Below are positions 54,695 to 62,005 of a DNA stretch of 64,000 bases, piece by piece (position 1 is the stretch's first letter; every line of letters begins with the position of its first letter). This stretch comes from Devosia pacifica. Its GTDB lineage: Bacteria > Pseudomonadota > Alphaproteobacteria > Rhizobiales > Devosiaceae. Position numbers and translations under genes: made by a program. Under the pieces are notes generated by a model that did not search any database, had not been told where the DNA came from, and worked only from the letters and a program-made list of their open reading frames with translations. The stretch covers positions 1,096,965 through 1,160,964 of the forward strand of contig NZ_BMZE01000002.1 of assembly GCF_014652635.1 (NCBI RefSeq), written 5' to 3'.

Positions 54695-55930
54695 ATGGCC
54701 CAGCTGACGCTCAAACGCAAACTCGCCATCTTGTCGGACGCGGCAAAATACGATGCCTCGTGTGCTTCAAGCGGCACCGAGAAACGGTCCAGCCTCAAGT
54801 CCGGCGGGATCGGTTCGACCGAAGGCAGCGGCATTTGCCACGCCTATGCCCCCGACGGCCGCTGCATCTCCCTTTTGAAGATCCTGCTGACCAATTTCTG
54901 CGTCTATGACTGCATTTATTGCGTCAACCGATCGTCCTCGAATGTCGAGCGGGCGCGATTCTCGGTCGAGGAGGTGGTGTCGCTGACCCTCGATTTTTAC
55001 AAGCGCAATTATATCGAGGGGCTGTTCCTGTCCTCCGGCATTATTCGCTCACCGCACTACACCATGGAAGAACTGGTGCGGGTGGCGCGCACGCTGCGGA
55101 AGGAGCACGGCTTTGCCGGCTACATCCACCTCAAAGTCATCCCGAATGCGGACGCCGAATTGCTTGCAGAGGCAGGGCGGTGGGCCGACAGGCTGTCAAC
55201 GAATATCGAGTTGCCGACGGATGCCGGGCTGGCGCAATTGGCGCCGGAGAAGAAATCCGACGAGATCCGCGGGGCGATGGCGCGCATCCACCTGGCGCAG
55301 CGCGCCGCACAGCCAGAGCCGAAGAGCCGCGCGAAGCCCGACAATTTTACCCCTGCCGGGCAATCGACGCAGATGATCGTCGGCGCGGATGGCACCAATG
55401 ATGGCGCGATCCTGAGGCGGGCAGGGGGACTTTACGCCGGATATGGCCTTAAACGCGTCTACTATTCTGCGTTCTCACCGATCCCTGATGCCAGTAGCCG
55501 CCTGCCGCTGAAGCCGCCCCCGCTGGTGCGTGAGCATCGACTGTATCAGGCGGACTGGCTGCTGCGGTTCTACGGTTTCGAAGTCGATGAAATCATGGCT
55601 GGAGGCGAGGACGGGCATCTCGATCTGACAATCGACCCGAAACTGGCCTGGGCGCTGAAGAACCGGCAGGATTTTCCCGTCGACGTCAACCGGGCCAGCA
55701 AGGAAAGCCTGCTGCGTGTGCCGGGGCTGGGCACAAAAGTGGTGGAGCGTATTCTTGGCACACGGCGGCATCACCGCCTGCGGCTTGAAGATATCGGCCG
55801 GCTGGTGCGCTCGCTGAAGTCGGTCCGCCCTTTCATCATTGCCGATGACTGGTCTCCGGGCGGCCTGCTCGACACCCAGCACCTCAAGGCAAGGCTCACC
55901 CCGGCGCCGCAGCAACTGAGTCTTTTGTGA
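54695..55930 (+). CDS. Putative DNA modification/repair radical SAM protein
   Basis: A 411-residue radical SAM enzyme. The [4Fe-4S] motif is C-x3-C-x2-C in NFCVYDCIYCVNR near residue 68. A C-terminal helix-hairpin-helix (SKESLLRVPGLGTKVVERIL near 330) probably contacts DNA. ATG 54695 has AAGGA nine bases upstream. Its TGA overlaps the start of the DUF4130-UdgX gene, the usual partner of this family (TIGR03916 with TIGR03915). The reaction is unknown. Confidence 0.88.
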   Translation: MAQLTLKRKLAILSDAAKYDASCASSGTEKRSSLKSGGIGSTEGSGICHAYAPDGRCISLLKILLTNFCVYDCIYCVNRSSSNVERARFSVEEVVSLTLDFYKRNYIEGLFLSSGIIRSPHYTMEELVRVARTLRKEHGFAGYIHLKVIPNADAELLAEAGRWADRLSTNIELPTDAGLAQLAPEKKSDEIRGAMARIHLAQRAAQPEPKSRAKPDNFTPAGQSTQMIVGADGTNDGAILRRAGGLYAGYGLKRVYYSAFSPIPDASSRLPLKPPPLVREHRLYQADWLLRFYGFEVDEIMAGGEDGHLDLTIDPKLAWALKNRQDFPVDVNRASKESLLRVPGLGTKVVERILGTRRHHRLRLEDIGRLVRSLKSVRPFIIADDWSPGGLLDTQHLKARLTPAPQQLSLL

Positions 55931-57381
55931 TGGCGACTGTAATCCTCGATGCGCTCAATGACGTAGCCGAGTGGCGCCAGAAGGCACGGCAACTATTGCT
56001 CGCCGGGATCGCCCCTGTCGAGGTGCGCTGGCGCGATCCACACTCTGAATCCGGCCTGTTCGAAGAGCGTCAGGAGCATTTGCTGCCGGTGCGCCAGCCT
56101 GTCCGTTCGGTGCCGGCGGCTTTTCTGGAACTGGCGGAGCAGGTGGTGTGCCATACGGCCGAGCATCGCTTCGATTTGCTTTACCGGTTCTTGTGGCGGC
56201 TGGTCGATGATCGGGGGCTGATGGAGGCGGCGTCCGATCCTGACCTTGCCGAGATGCGGCAGATGGCGTCTGCAGTGCGCCGGGACAGCCACAAGATGAA
56301 GGCGTTCGTGCGGTTCAGGACCGTGTCCGGTGCCTCCGCGCGTGAGCAGTTCATGGCATGGTTCGAACCTTCGCACTATGTGCTCGAGCGCACAGCACCA
56401 TTCTTCATGCGCCGATTTGCCAGCATGGATTGGGCCATTGTAACGCCTTACCGCTCGGCGCGGTGGGACGGGCAGAAGCTGCAGTTCGGCCCGGGGGGCA
56501 AGAAGTCCGATGTGCCGAGCGAAGACGCGATGGAGGAGGCGTGGAAGACATACTACGCCTCGATCTTTAATCCGGCGCGGCTCAAGGTCGCGATGATGAA
56601 ATCCGAGATGCCCGTGAAGTATTGGCGCAACCTGCCCGAAGCGGAGCTCATTGTGCCTCTCGTCAGAAATGCACGCGCTGCGGAGAACCAGATGGTCGGA
56701 CGTGCCGCAACCCAGCCACCGTCACGCCATGCACGACAACTGGCGCGGCAGGTTAACGAAGCCGAGGCTCCCTCGGAGGCCGACATTGCAAGCCCTGAGG
56801 ACGCGCGTGCAGCGATTTCAGGCTGCCGGCGCTGTGGGCTTTATGAGCATGCGACGCAGGCTGTGTTCGGGGAGGGGCCGCAAGACGCCGATATCGTTTT
56901 TGTGGGTGAACAACCGGGCGACCAGGAGGATCTGCAGGGCAGACCGTTTGTCGGGCCGGCGGGCCAACTGTTCGATGAGGCGCTCGTGAAGGTGGGGATC
57001 AATCGCGAGCGGGTTTACGTCACCAATGCCGTCAAGCACTTCAAGTTCACGCCGCGCGGCAAGCGCCGCATCCACCAAAAGCCCGATGGTGGCGAGGTGT
57101 CGGCCTGCCGGTTTTGGCTCGATCTCGAGCGCAGCTTTCTCAAGCCCCGCATCACGGTGGCGCTCGGCGCGACGGCTGCGCATAGCCTGTTTGGCAAGAC
57201 GGTGACGATTTCGAAGAGCCGGGGACAGCCGATTACCGACGACAAGGGTGATGTGCTGTTCGTCACCAACCATCCTTCCTACCTGCTGCGCATACCCGAT
57301 AAGGCTGCGGCCGCCGTCGAGCGCGAAAAATTCGAGGCTGATCTCGCCGCCATCCGTGACTATGTTTCCAGGGCAAGCTGA
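55930..57381 (+). CDS. UdgX-family uracil-DNA glycosylase fused to DUF4130
   Basis: A 483-residue fusion. Residues 1-240 are the DUF4130 domain (EQFMAWFEPSHYVLERTAPFFMRRFASMDWAIVTPYRSARWDG near 140). Residues 290-480 are a family-4/UdgX glycosylase with Fe-S cysteines (CRRCGLYEH), GEQPGDQEDLQGRPFVGPAG near 324 and the UdgX-specific KRRIHQKP loop near 377. In UdgX the loop His attacks the deoxyribose after uracil release and leaves the protein covalently bound to single-stranded DNA. It is coupled by TGATG to the radical SAM gene, so the pair may act on the same DNA lesion. Confidence 0.9.
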   Translation: MATVILDALNDVAEWRQKARQLLLAGIAPVEVRWRDPHSESGLFEERQEHLLPVRQPVRSVPAAFLELAEQVVCHTAEHRFDLLYRFLWRLVDDRGLMEAASDPDLAEMRQMASAVRRDSHKMKAFVRFRTVSGASAREQFMAWFEPSHYVLERTAPFFMRRFASMDWAIVTPYRSARWDGQKLQFGPGGKKSDVPSEDAMEEAWKTYYASIFNPARLKVAMMKSEMPVKYWRNLPEAELIVPLVRNARAAENQMVGRAATQPPSRHARQLARQVNEAEAPSEADIASPEDARAAISGCRRCGLYEHATQAVFGEGPQDADIVFVGEQPGDQEDLQGRPFVGPAGQLFDEALVKVGINRERVYVTNAVKHFKFTPRGKRRIHQKPDGGEVSACRFWLDLERSFLKPRITVALGATAAHSLFGKTVTISKSRGQPITDDKGDVLFVTNHPSYLLRIPDKAAAAVEREKFEADLAAIRDYVSRAS

Positions 57382-57408
57382 AACCCGCCGCTATCGGCGC
57401 GGACCAGC

Positions 57409-57437
57409 TTGACAGGCCAGCGGCTCAACCCTAAACA
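57409..57437 (+). promoter_or_regulatory. Sigma-70 promoter of tRNA-Met
   Basis: TTGACA (57409-57414), 17 bases, TAAACA (57432-57437). The -35 is a perfect match and the spacing ideal; initiation would fall about 22 bases before the mature tRNA. Confidence 0.65.
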
Positions 57438-57466
57438 CAGCGCGCTGACAGCGACAGCGCTGTCGT

Positions 57467-57543
57467 GGCGGAGTAGCTCAGTTGGTTAGAGCAGCGGAAT
57501 CATAATCCGCGTGTCGGGGGTTCAAGTCCCTCCTCCGCTACCA
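57467..57543 (+). tRNA. tRNA-Met (CAT), elongator type
   Basis: A full 77-base cloverleaf with encoded CCA. The acceptor stem is GGCGGAG with CTCCGCT (first pair G-U), the anticodon stem GCGGA / TCCGC holds the loop ATCATAA with anticodon CAT, and the T loop is GTTCAAGTC. The mismatch-free first pair pattern and lack of three G-C pairs below the anticodon argue against an initiator tRNA. A CAT anticodon could also be tRNA-Ile2 if modified by TilS. Its 3' end borders a region of element-like genes. Confidence 0.95.
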
Positions 57544-57713
57544 AAAAAGCCCCGGAAATACGGGGCTTTGGTTTTTCTGGGGTGCCGTCCCCATGTCGCT
57601 GGGACGGGATTGGGACGGGGGCGGCAAAATCAACGATGTCCTGGACCGTCCGCATTCTGATCGCACTGGGCATCGTCGGCATCGTGATGAGCATCCTCCT
57701 GTCGCTTGAGAGT
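57544..57713. other. Non-coding segment after tRNA-Met
   Basis: No gene is seen here on either strand. A frame on the minus strand reads into the tRNA and ends EEGLEPPTRGL, a well-known artefact of translated tRNA. There is a short internal duplication GGGACGGGATTGGGACGGGG near 57600. This is the place where an integrated element would begin if it used the tRNA as its attachment site. Confidence 0.5.
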
Positions 57714-57728
57714 GTTCTACGTTTGTTC
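57714..57728 (+). promoter_or_regulatory. LexA (SOS) box
   Basis: GTTC-TACGTTT-GTTC, an exact match to the alphaproteobacterial LexA operator GTTC-N7-GTTC, ending 32 bases before the ATG of the 57761 gene. It suggests DNA-damage induction of that gene. Confidence 0.6.
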
Positions 57729-57760
57729 TAGTTTCAATCCATGAAAGGATTGGAATCAGA

Positions 57761-58090
57761 ATGCATCGCTCGAAGCCGCAGCTCATCGTCGACTATCCTT
57801 TTGTGGTCTGCCGCATCAAGTGCCGTATGTGCGTTCGGCGTGGGCAGTATCGGCTCGCGCGCCTGGCGCAGAAGTACGGTGCCGACACGTCTCTGGCTCA
57901 CATGCTGCACCTTCTGACCATCGACTGTCCGTGGAACACCGATCGCCGGAAGCCGCAAAAGTATGCCAAAGGCTGCGGCGCATTTCTTCCAGATATCGAG
58001 GGTCCACCACGACCACCCGACCTGCCGCCAGCCTTGGGTGGATTAGTGCCAATCGAGGGCGGGAAAAAGGCTGCAGGCGGCAAAGGATAG
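57761..58090 (+). CDS. Small Cys-containing protein, possible zinc finger
   Basis: A 109-residue basic protein. Two Cys pairs are visible: CRIKCRMC near residue 17-23 and single Cys in IDCPWN near 55 and GCGAF near 72, which could bind zinc. The middle is helical (RRGQYRLARLAQKYGADTSLAHML), the end Pro- and Gly-rich. Similar small proteins occur in rhizobial chromosomes and prophages; I know of no function. It has a LexA box in its promoter region. The ribosome site is weak. Confidence 0.65.
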   Translation: MHRSKPQLIVDYPFVVCRIKCRMCVRRGQYRLARLAQKYGADTSLAHMLHLLTIDCPWNTDRRKPQKYAKGCGAFLPDIEGPPRPPDLPPALGGLVPIEGGKKAAGGKG

Positions 58091-58195
58091 GAAGGTTGTC
58101 GCTTGCGCAACAAGCGGCTAATCTTGGCTTGGGTATAGTCCGCGAGGTCGCCTGACTTGCGGCCGGCTCAAGGATCGCTTCGGCGGTCCTTTTTG
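58091..58195. other. Short gap with no gene
   Basis: About 100 bases between convergent genes. I see no clear hairpin with a U-tract and nothing else of note. Confidence 0.4.
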
Positions 58196-58504
58196 CTATC
58201 TGCCGTATCCCGGGTCGTCATCTTCGCCGCGCAGGCGATCGATTCGTTTTTGCACGTCGATAGTCAGGCGAGTGAGGGCGTCCTCAAGTTCATCGGCCGC
58301 ACTCGGTCCTGGATGCCGTACGACCTCTGTGATCTCCGGAGATCCGAGCAATGCCCGCAGAGGCTCAAGCTTTTCGCGGTCCACCACATAAATGCCGTCC
58401 CGCTCGACGACCTCAAGTTCGATGAGATTGTCGGCCGGCGGGAAATCGCCATGGCTCCAGATGTTCAGCCGGCCCAATCCGTCGATGGCAAAGGTCCATT
58501 TCAT
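58196..58504 (-). CDS. Small acidic hypothetical protein
   Basis: A 102-residue acidic protein beginning MKWTFAIDGLGRLNIWSHGD and ending GYGR, with no family I recognise. Its ATG overlaps the TGA of the metallophosphoesterase by four bases (ATGA), so both are translated from one message. The final DNA GGGATACGGC is also found at the end of the metallophosphoesterase gene. Confidence 0.6.
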   Translation of the reverse strand: MKWTFAIDGLGRLNIWSHGDFPPADNLIELEVVERDGIYVVDREKLEPLRALLGSPEITEVVRHPGPSAADELEDALTRLTIDVQKRIDRLRGEDDDPGYGR

Positions 58505-59151
58505 CGGCCGTATCCCGATGCAGCGTCCTTGGAAGGATTGATATCGGGAATCTCTACGCCACGAAAATCAAGGTCAGGCAGCGCGGACATATGGGTGAAG
58601 ATCTCATCGATGGTCAGCGGCATATAGCCAACGCTGTCGATGCCGATATCCAGGCTGCGGCGCGAGCTTGGCAAGTTATTGTGCGTGTGCCCATGGATGT
58701 GCACGGCACCAGTATGCCAGCCGTCCCATTCCCTGAGCGGGTGGTGCGCGGCGATGACCTTTTGACCGGTTGCGGCATCTTTGAAATGCACCGGACCACG
58801 GTGAATGCCTTCCCAGCCGAGCGTTTCGACCTCCGGCGTGTCGTGATTGCCGATGAGGAGATGCTTGCGACCGTTCAAGCGCTTAAAAATGCGCTGCATA
58901 TCTTCGACCGGCAGCTTCCAAAAGAAGGCATCGCCGAGATGGTAGACGGTGTCGCTCTTGCCGATGAACGAATTCCACATCTCGACGATGTGCTCATCGT
59001 GCTCGCGCATGCTGTCGAAAGCCCGAAGCCGCGGCAATGGATTGCCGTCGTCATCCTTGCGATCCAGCGAGATCATGAGGGGGTGTCCGAAATGCGTGTC
59101 AGCGATAAAGCGGTCAGCCCGATTGATTGAAATGCTCTTGCGGCGTGCCAT
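58501..59151 (-). CDS. Metallophosphoesterase, phage-type
   Basis: A 216-residue calcineurin-like phosphoesterase. All metal-binding motifs are present: ADTHFGH near residue 18, HLGDAFFW near 71, GNHD near 100, AAHHPL near 133 and HGHTHNN near 152. Proteins of this size and motif set are common in phages and mobile elements, where some act on nucleotides or RNA ends; the substrate is unknown. AAGGA precedes the ATG. It lies downstream of the truncated toxin gene on the same strand. Confidence 0.85.
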   Translation of the reverse strand: MARRKSISINRADRFIADTHFGHPLMISLDRKDDDGNPLPRLRAFDSMREHDEHIVEMWNSFIGKSDTVYHLGDAFFWKLPVEDMQRIFKRLNGRKHLLIGNHDTPEVETLGWEGIHRGPVHFKDAATGQKVIAAHHPLREWDGWHTGAVHIHGHTHNNLPSSRRSLDIGIDSVGYMPLTIDEIFTHMSALPDLDFRGVEIPDINPSKDAASGYGR

Positions 59152-59176
59152 GATTTAAATCCTTGTTCTCTAACGA

Positions 59177-59572
59177 TTATGCGGCGGGCTTAAGCAAGGA
59201 ACCAGCATCTAGTACCTGAGAGATGCCTTGCTTGATGACTTCGACGACTTCAGCGAAGTCAGGGACCTCGACCGCCCATCTCGACTCATCGCGAATCCGT
59301 CGCCACCGTTCTTCATTGGCCGTGATGAAATCGGATCCGTAGGTCTCGATGTCGTCGACCCCACCGGGCAGCTCGTCACCAAAGAGTTCAAAAGTGTGCT
59401 CGAATGCGTGCCGTAGCCGGTCTTGGTCAATCCGGCAGCGGGTCAGGTAGACGTACAAGTCATAGAAGTCTCTAAATCGGGTGCTTGTAGCTGCATGCCG
59501 GACCGATGCGTGGACCTTGTCGGCGATCGAGTACCCGCTGCGCGCCGGGCTTGGACGAATACGGGATGTCAT
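59177..59572 (-). pseudogene. 5'-truncated AbiEii/AbiGii-like nucleotidyltransferase toxin
   Basis: The reading frame encodes 131 residues that look like the C-terminal part of AbiEii-family toxins: SIADKVHAS near residue 15, then the characteristic RFRDFYDLYVYL and a helical end with a Trp (ERWRRIRDESRW). The catalytic N-terminal nucleotidyltransferase half, with its GS and DxD motifs, is missing. No ribosome site precedes ATG 59572, and the frame overlaps the HTH gene. It is probably the remnant left when the upstream gene was replaced. Confidence 0.6.
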
Positions 59573-59699
59573 GAAGGCGCAGGTGCCTGCACACTGTCGA
59601 GGGATGCACACCCAGGTCACGAGCGATGTCGGACGGCCGATCGCCAGCCTCGATCCTCTCGCGCAGGTACGCTCTGGAAATGCGGGCAGGAGCAGTCAT
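59472..59699 (-). CDS. Small HTH protein
   Basis: A 75-residue protein. The N-terminal 40 residues are a helix-turn-helix like those ending resolvases and invertases (AYLRERIEAGDRPSDIARDLGVHPSTVCRHL), while the last 25 residues read through DNA that encodes the toxin fragment in another frame, so the natural C-terminus may be lost. Its ATG overlaps the TGA of the upstream gene (TGATG). It may be a fragment of a longer regulator or recombinase. Confidence 0.55.
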   Translation of the reverse strand: MTAPARISRAYLRERIEAGDRPSDIARDLGVHPSTVCRHLRLHDIPYSSKPGAQRVLDRRQGPRIGPACSYKHPI

Positions 59700-60058
59700 C
59701 AGCGCGCGCCCTTCTGGAAAAGGCGGGCGAAGAAGGCACGGATGCGACCACCCTTGGAAAGCTGCAGACGAGCATGGGCGCGTTCTTCGACCTGTTCGTC
59801 GGACATGCGGACGGCATCATACTTGGCACCGAGTTCGAGCAGCCGGACCAGCGGTTCGACAGCGGGAATGGGCTCCTGTGTGCACCGCAGGTGGATGTCC
59901 GCAAATGCGACGACGGAGCGATCTTCGACTTCAGGTCCCAAGTCGAAAACGCCACGAAGGGCCTCGATGGCCAATGTAGTGACCGATTCCTCCCGGCGGT
60001 CATTGTCGACGACAAGGCGCAGGGGCGACTGGATGGGCTTGTGCGGGAGGGCGTCCAT
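59699..60058 (-). CDS. Hypothetical protein in island operon
   Basis: A 119-residue protein with no recognised domain. It has a hydrophobic/helical middle (IEALRGVFDLGPEVEDR) and a basic C-terminus (RIRAFFARLFQKGAR) that could form an amphipathic helix. ATG 60058 overlaps the TAA of the preceding gene by one base (TAATG), so translation is coupled. Confidence 0.6.
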   Translation of the reverse strand: MDALPHKPIQSPLRLVVDNDRREESVTTLAIEALRGVFDLGPEVEDRSVVAFADIHLRCTQEPIPAVEPLVRLLELGAKYDAVRMSDEQVEERAHARLQLSKGGRIRAFFARLFQKGAR

Positions 60059-60768
60059 TAGCAGGAACCCCCAATTTCCCGCCAATGGCGCCGGATCAAT
60101 TTTGCCGCGGCACTGGCTTCGACGAAGAAATGTTCGTTGAAGCCAGCGCCGAGATTGAAATGGATGAAGTCGGTATCGTCAGTCACACTGACTGACGCAG
60201 GCTGGTCAGCCGTCCCCGGTTCCAGCTTGACCGGCTTGAGCGACATTTCTTCTCCGATGTCAGGCAATTCATCTGACATCTCTGCGTCGAAGACCGCGCT
60301 AAGGACGCGACCTGCGTGCCCAAGCTTCTCGGTCGACGGCCCCATCAGGGCCAGGATCGTTTCACCATTTCGGTCATGGATGCGGAGAGTGTAAGCGCGC
60401 TGTTCCGTAGCAGAGACGATCCGTGCTTCACGCTGCAGCTTGACCGCTTCCCGCTTAGCGCGCAGGTCGGCATAGGTGCCCTCTAGGCTCTCATCTCTCT
60501 TGAGCAGACTGATAATGTTCAGAAGCTGCCCGACGGCGTAGTCCACACCTGCGGCTGACTGATCGCGCTTGACATCCTTGTCATGCTCGTCGAGCTCCAT
60601 CGTTGCGACCTTCACGACCAAGTCGTCGCTCAGGCGCGTCGGGAAATCCGACAGCCCGCGAATGGCGCGAACGGCAGCCCCCCGAATGAGTTCGGTGGTG
60701 GTCAAGCCCTCGGAATTTGGGGCGCAAAAATCTGTGGCGCGATCGTGCGCGCTGGTACGTGTTGACAT
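60058..60768 (-). CDS. Hypothetical protein, first gene of the island operon
   Basis: A 236-residue soluble protein. The N-terminal third is helical with a Thr-rich start (MSTRTSAHDRATDF), the middle contains IISLLKRDESLEGTYADLRAKREAVKLQREA, which could be a short coiled coil, and the C-terminal part is more beta-like (TLRIHDRNGETILALMG; FIHFNLGAGFNEHFFVEASA). No family recognised. GAGAGG lies 11 bases before ATG 60768; the upstream ATG 60846 has no ribosome site. It heads a run of five minus-strand genes that mostly overlap by one to four bases. Confidence 0.6.
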   Translation of the reverse strand: MSTRTSAHDRATDFCAPNSEGLTTTELIRGAAVRAIRGLSDFPTRLSDDLVVKVATMELDEHDKDVKRDQSAAGVDYAVGQLLNIISLLKRDESLEGTYADLRAKREAVKLQREARIVSATEQRAYTLRIHDRNGETILALMGPSTEKLGHAGRVLSAVFDAEMSDELPDIGEEMSLKPVKLEPGTADQPASVSVTDDTDFIHFNLGAGFNEHFFVEASAAAKLIRRHWREIGGSC

Positions 60769-61124
60769 CAAAAACTGGCCTCTCGAATCAATCGCTCGGC
60801 GGCGATAGGTCTGTGCGTCAACCAAAAAGGAATCGGTTATGCACATGAATTGTCGAGCGTGCCGATTTGGATTGCAAATAAAAAAACGACAGCAGTTACG
60901 AGAGTTTAGCTGAGGTTTTGGCGACAGGCCCCGAATTCATTGGCCTGTCGTGAGGAAATTTTTATTGCGCGGGTGACCGAGATATTGGTTAACACGTAGT
61001 GATCCGGGCCCTACTGACCCCGGAAGCGGACGGAATCGGCTGCAACGATTCGTTTCTTGCTTTGTTCTGCGCCACTCTGGCGGTCGCGGCGAAACCGCCG
61101 CGCTAACTTTTCCGGAGAACAGGG
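60769..61124. other. Divergent intergenic region with two hairpins
   Basis: This gap separates the minus-strand island operon from the plus-strand 61125 gene. A 9-bp hairpin CGACAGGCC / GGCCTGTCG (60923-60951) is followed by a T-run (60960-60965), so it could be a plus-strand terminator, yet no plus-strand gene precedes it. A perfect 7-bp hairpin CGCGGCG / CGCCGCG with an AAAC loop (61085-61102) sits just upstream of the 61125 ribosome site and may control its translation. Confidence 0.5.
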
Positions 61125-61628
61125 ATGAAAAATTTTGTAGCCGTGATAGCGCGCATAATCGCCGCGATGCCAAAGTTCGTCTGGCAGAGGGTCCAAGTAT
61201 GCGGCGAATGGGTATCACGCCTTGTCGCTGTGCCTGCGGCACCTGCAGAGACGGTAGCCGATACCGAGGTCGCCAAGGCAGCGTCAGACCGTCAGGCTGA
61301 CGATATGCCAGCAATCAAGCGGGTCGCCGGCGTTTTGGCGCAAGGTGAGCTGCCAACATCCGAGCAGCTGAAAGGGTTGACGCCCAAGGACCTAAGCTGG
61401 CTGAAAGCTCAGGATCGCCGTGCACTGTGCATCATCATGTCAGCCGATGCACAGCAACTCCGCGCGCACATGCGCGGTAGGGCGGCGATCAAGGGTGTGG
61501 TACCGTATGATAGCGCGGCGATCCGCGAGGTAACCGCCGCGCGACAAGCGGCGGTACAAAATGTTCGCCGGGCGAAACCGCGCCGCACTTTACGCGAGGC
61601 GCTGGAAGAACAGGGCCTGCATCCCTAA
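61125..61628 (+). CDS. Hypothetical island protein with hydrophobic N-terminus
   Basis: A 167-residue protein. The start (KNFVAVIARIIAAMPKFVWQ) is amphipathic to hydrophobic, a Pro/Ala/Glu linker follows, and a basic helical C-terminal half (LTPKDLSWLKAQDRRALCIIMSADAQQLRAHMRGRA) may bind nucleic acid. GGAG precedes ATG 61125, and a hairpin lies just upstream of the ribosome site. It ends at a strong terminator. No family recognised. Confidence 0.6.
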   Translation: MKNFVAVIARIIAAMPKFVWQRVQVCGEWVSRLVAVPAAPAETVADTEVAKAASDRQADDMPAIKRVAGVLAQGELPTSEQLKGLTPKDLSWLKAQDRRALCIIMSADAQQLRAHMRGRAAIKGVVPYDSAAIREVTAARQAAVQNVRRAKPRRTLREALEEQGLHP

Positions 61629-61653
61629 AAACGAATCGGTCGCGCAAAAAAAT

Positions 61654-61687
61654 AAGCCCGCCTGGAGTGATCCGAGCGGGCTTTTTG
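61654..61687. terminator. Bidirectional intrinsic terminator
   Basis: An 8-bp stem AAGCCCGC / GCGGGCTT with a 14-base loop that can pair further (GGA with TCC). It has an A-run before and TTTTT after, so it can end both the 61125 gene and the convergent 61706 gene. Confidence 0.85.
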
Positions 61688-61705
61688 CTGTGCAGTCGAT
61701 TCGTT

Positions 61706-61933
61706 TTAGTCGATCGGGGTGTCGAGGATTTCTTCCATTCGCTCCAACCGCAGTTCAGCAGCCATGCGCATCGCACGTTCGTCAGCAAGTTCGGCACGGG
61801 CCTTCTTCAGCGCACTCATCAGGAGATTGATTTCGGCATTCTTGCCATCGATCAGGACCTGTGCGTTCTCGGTGACGCGATCCAGGTTGCGACGAAATCC
61901 GAATGCGAGGCCGACTTCCGTGTCTGTGAACAT
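61706..61933 (-). CDS. Small coiled-coil protein
   Basis: A 75-residue protein, helical over most of its length, with a heptad-like stretch (LMSALKKARAELADERAMRMAAELRLERMEEIL). AGGAG lies eight bases before the ATG. No known family. It lies 72 bases downstream of the 62006 gene on the same strand. Confidence 0.6.
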   Translation of the reverse strand: MFTDTEVGLAFGFRRNLDRVTENAQVLIDGKNAEINLLMSALKKARAELADERAMRMAAELRLERMEEILDTPID

Positions 61934-62005
61934 GCGATTTCTCCTAACGTTGAATGCACGATAGCAGGTGCAAATTGATATTCGACGGATCCGTTTGCTC
62001 GAATT

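Noticed and set aside
57500..57694. Short minus-strand frame ending EEGLEPPTRGL over the tRNA
   Set aside because: This string is a known translation artefact of tRNA genes. I also considered it as the tail of an integrase, but no catalytic Arg/His/Tyr motifs are present.
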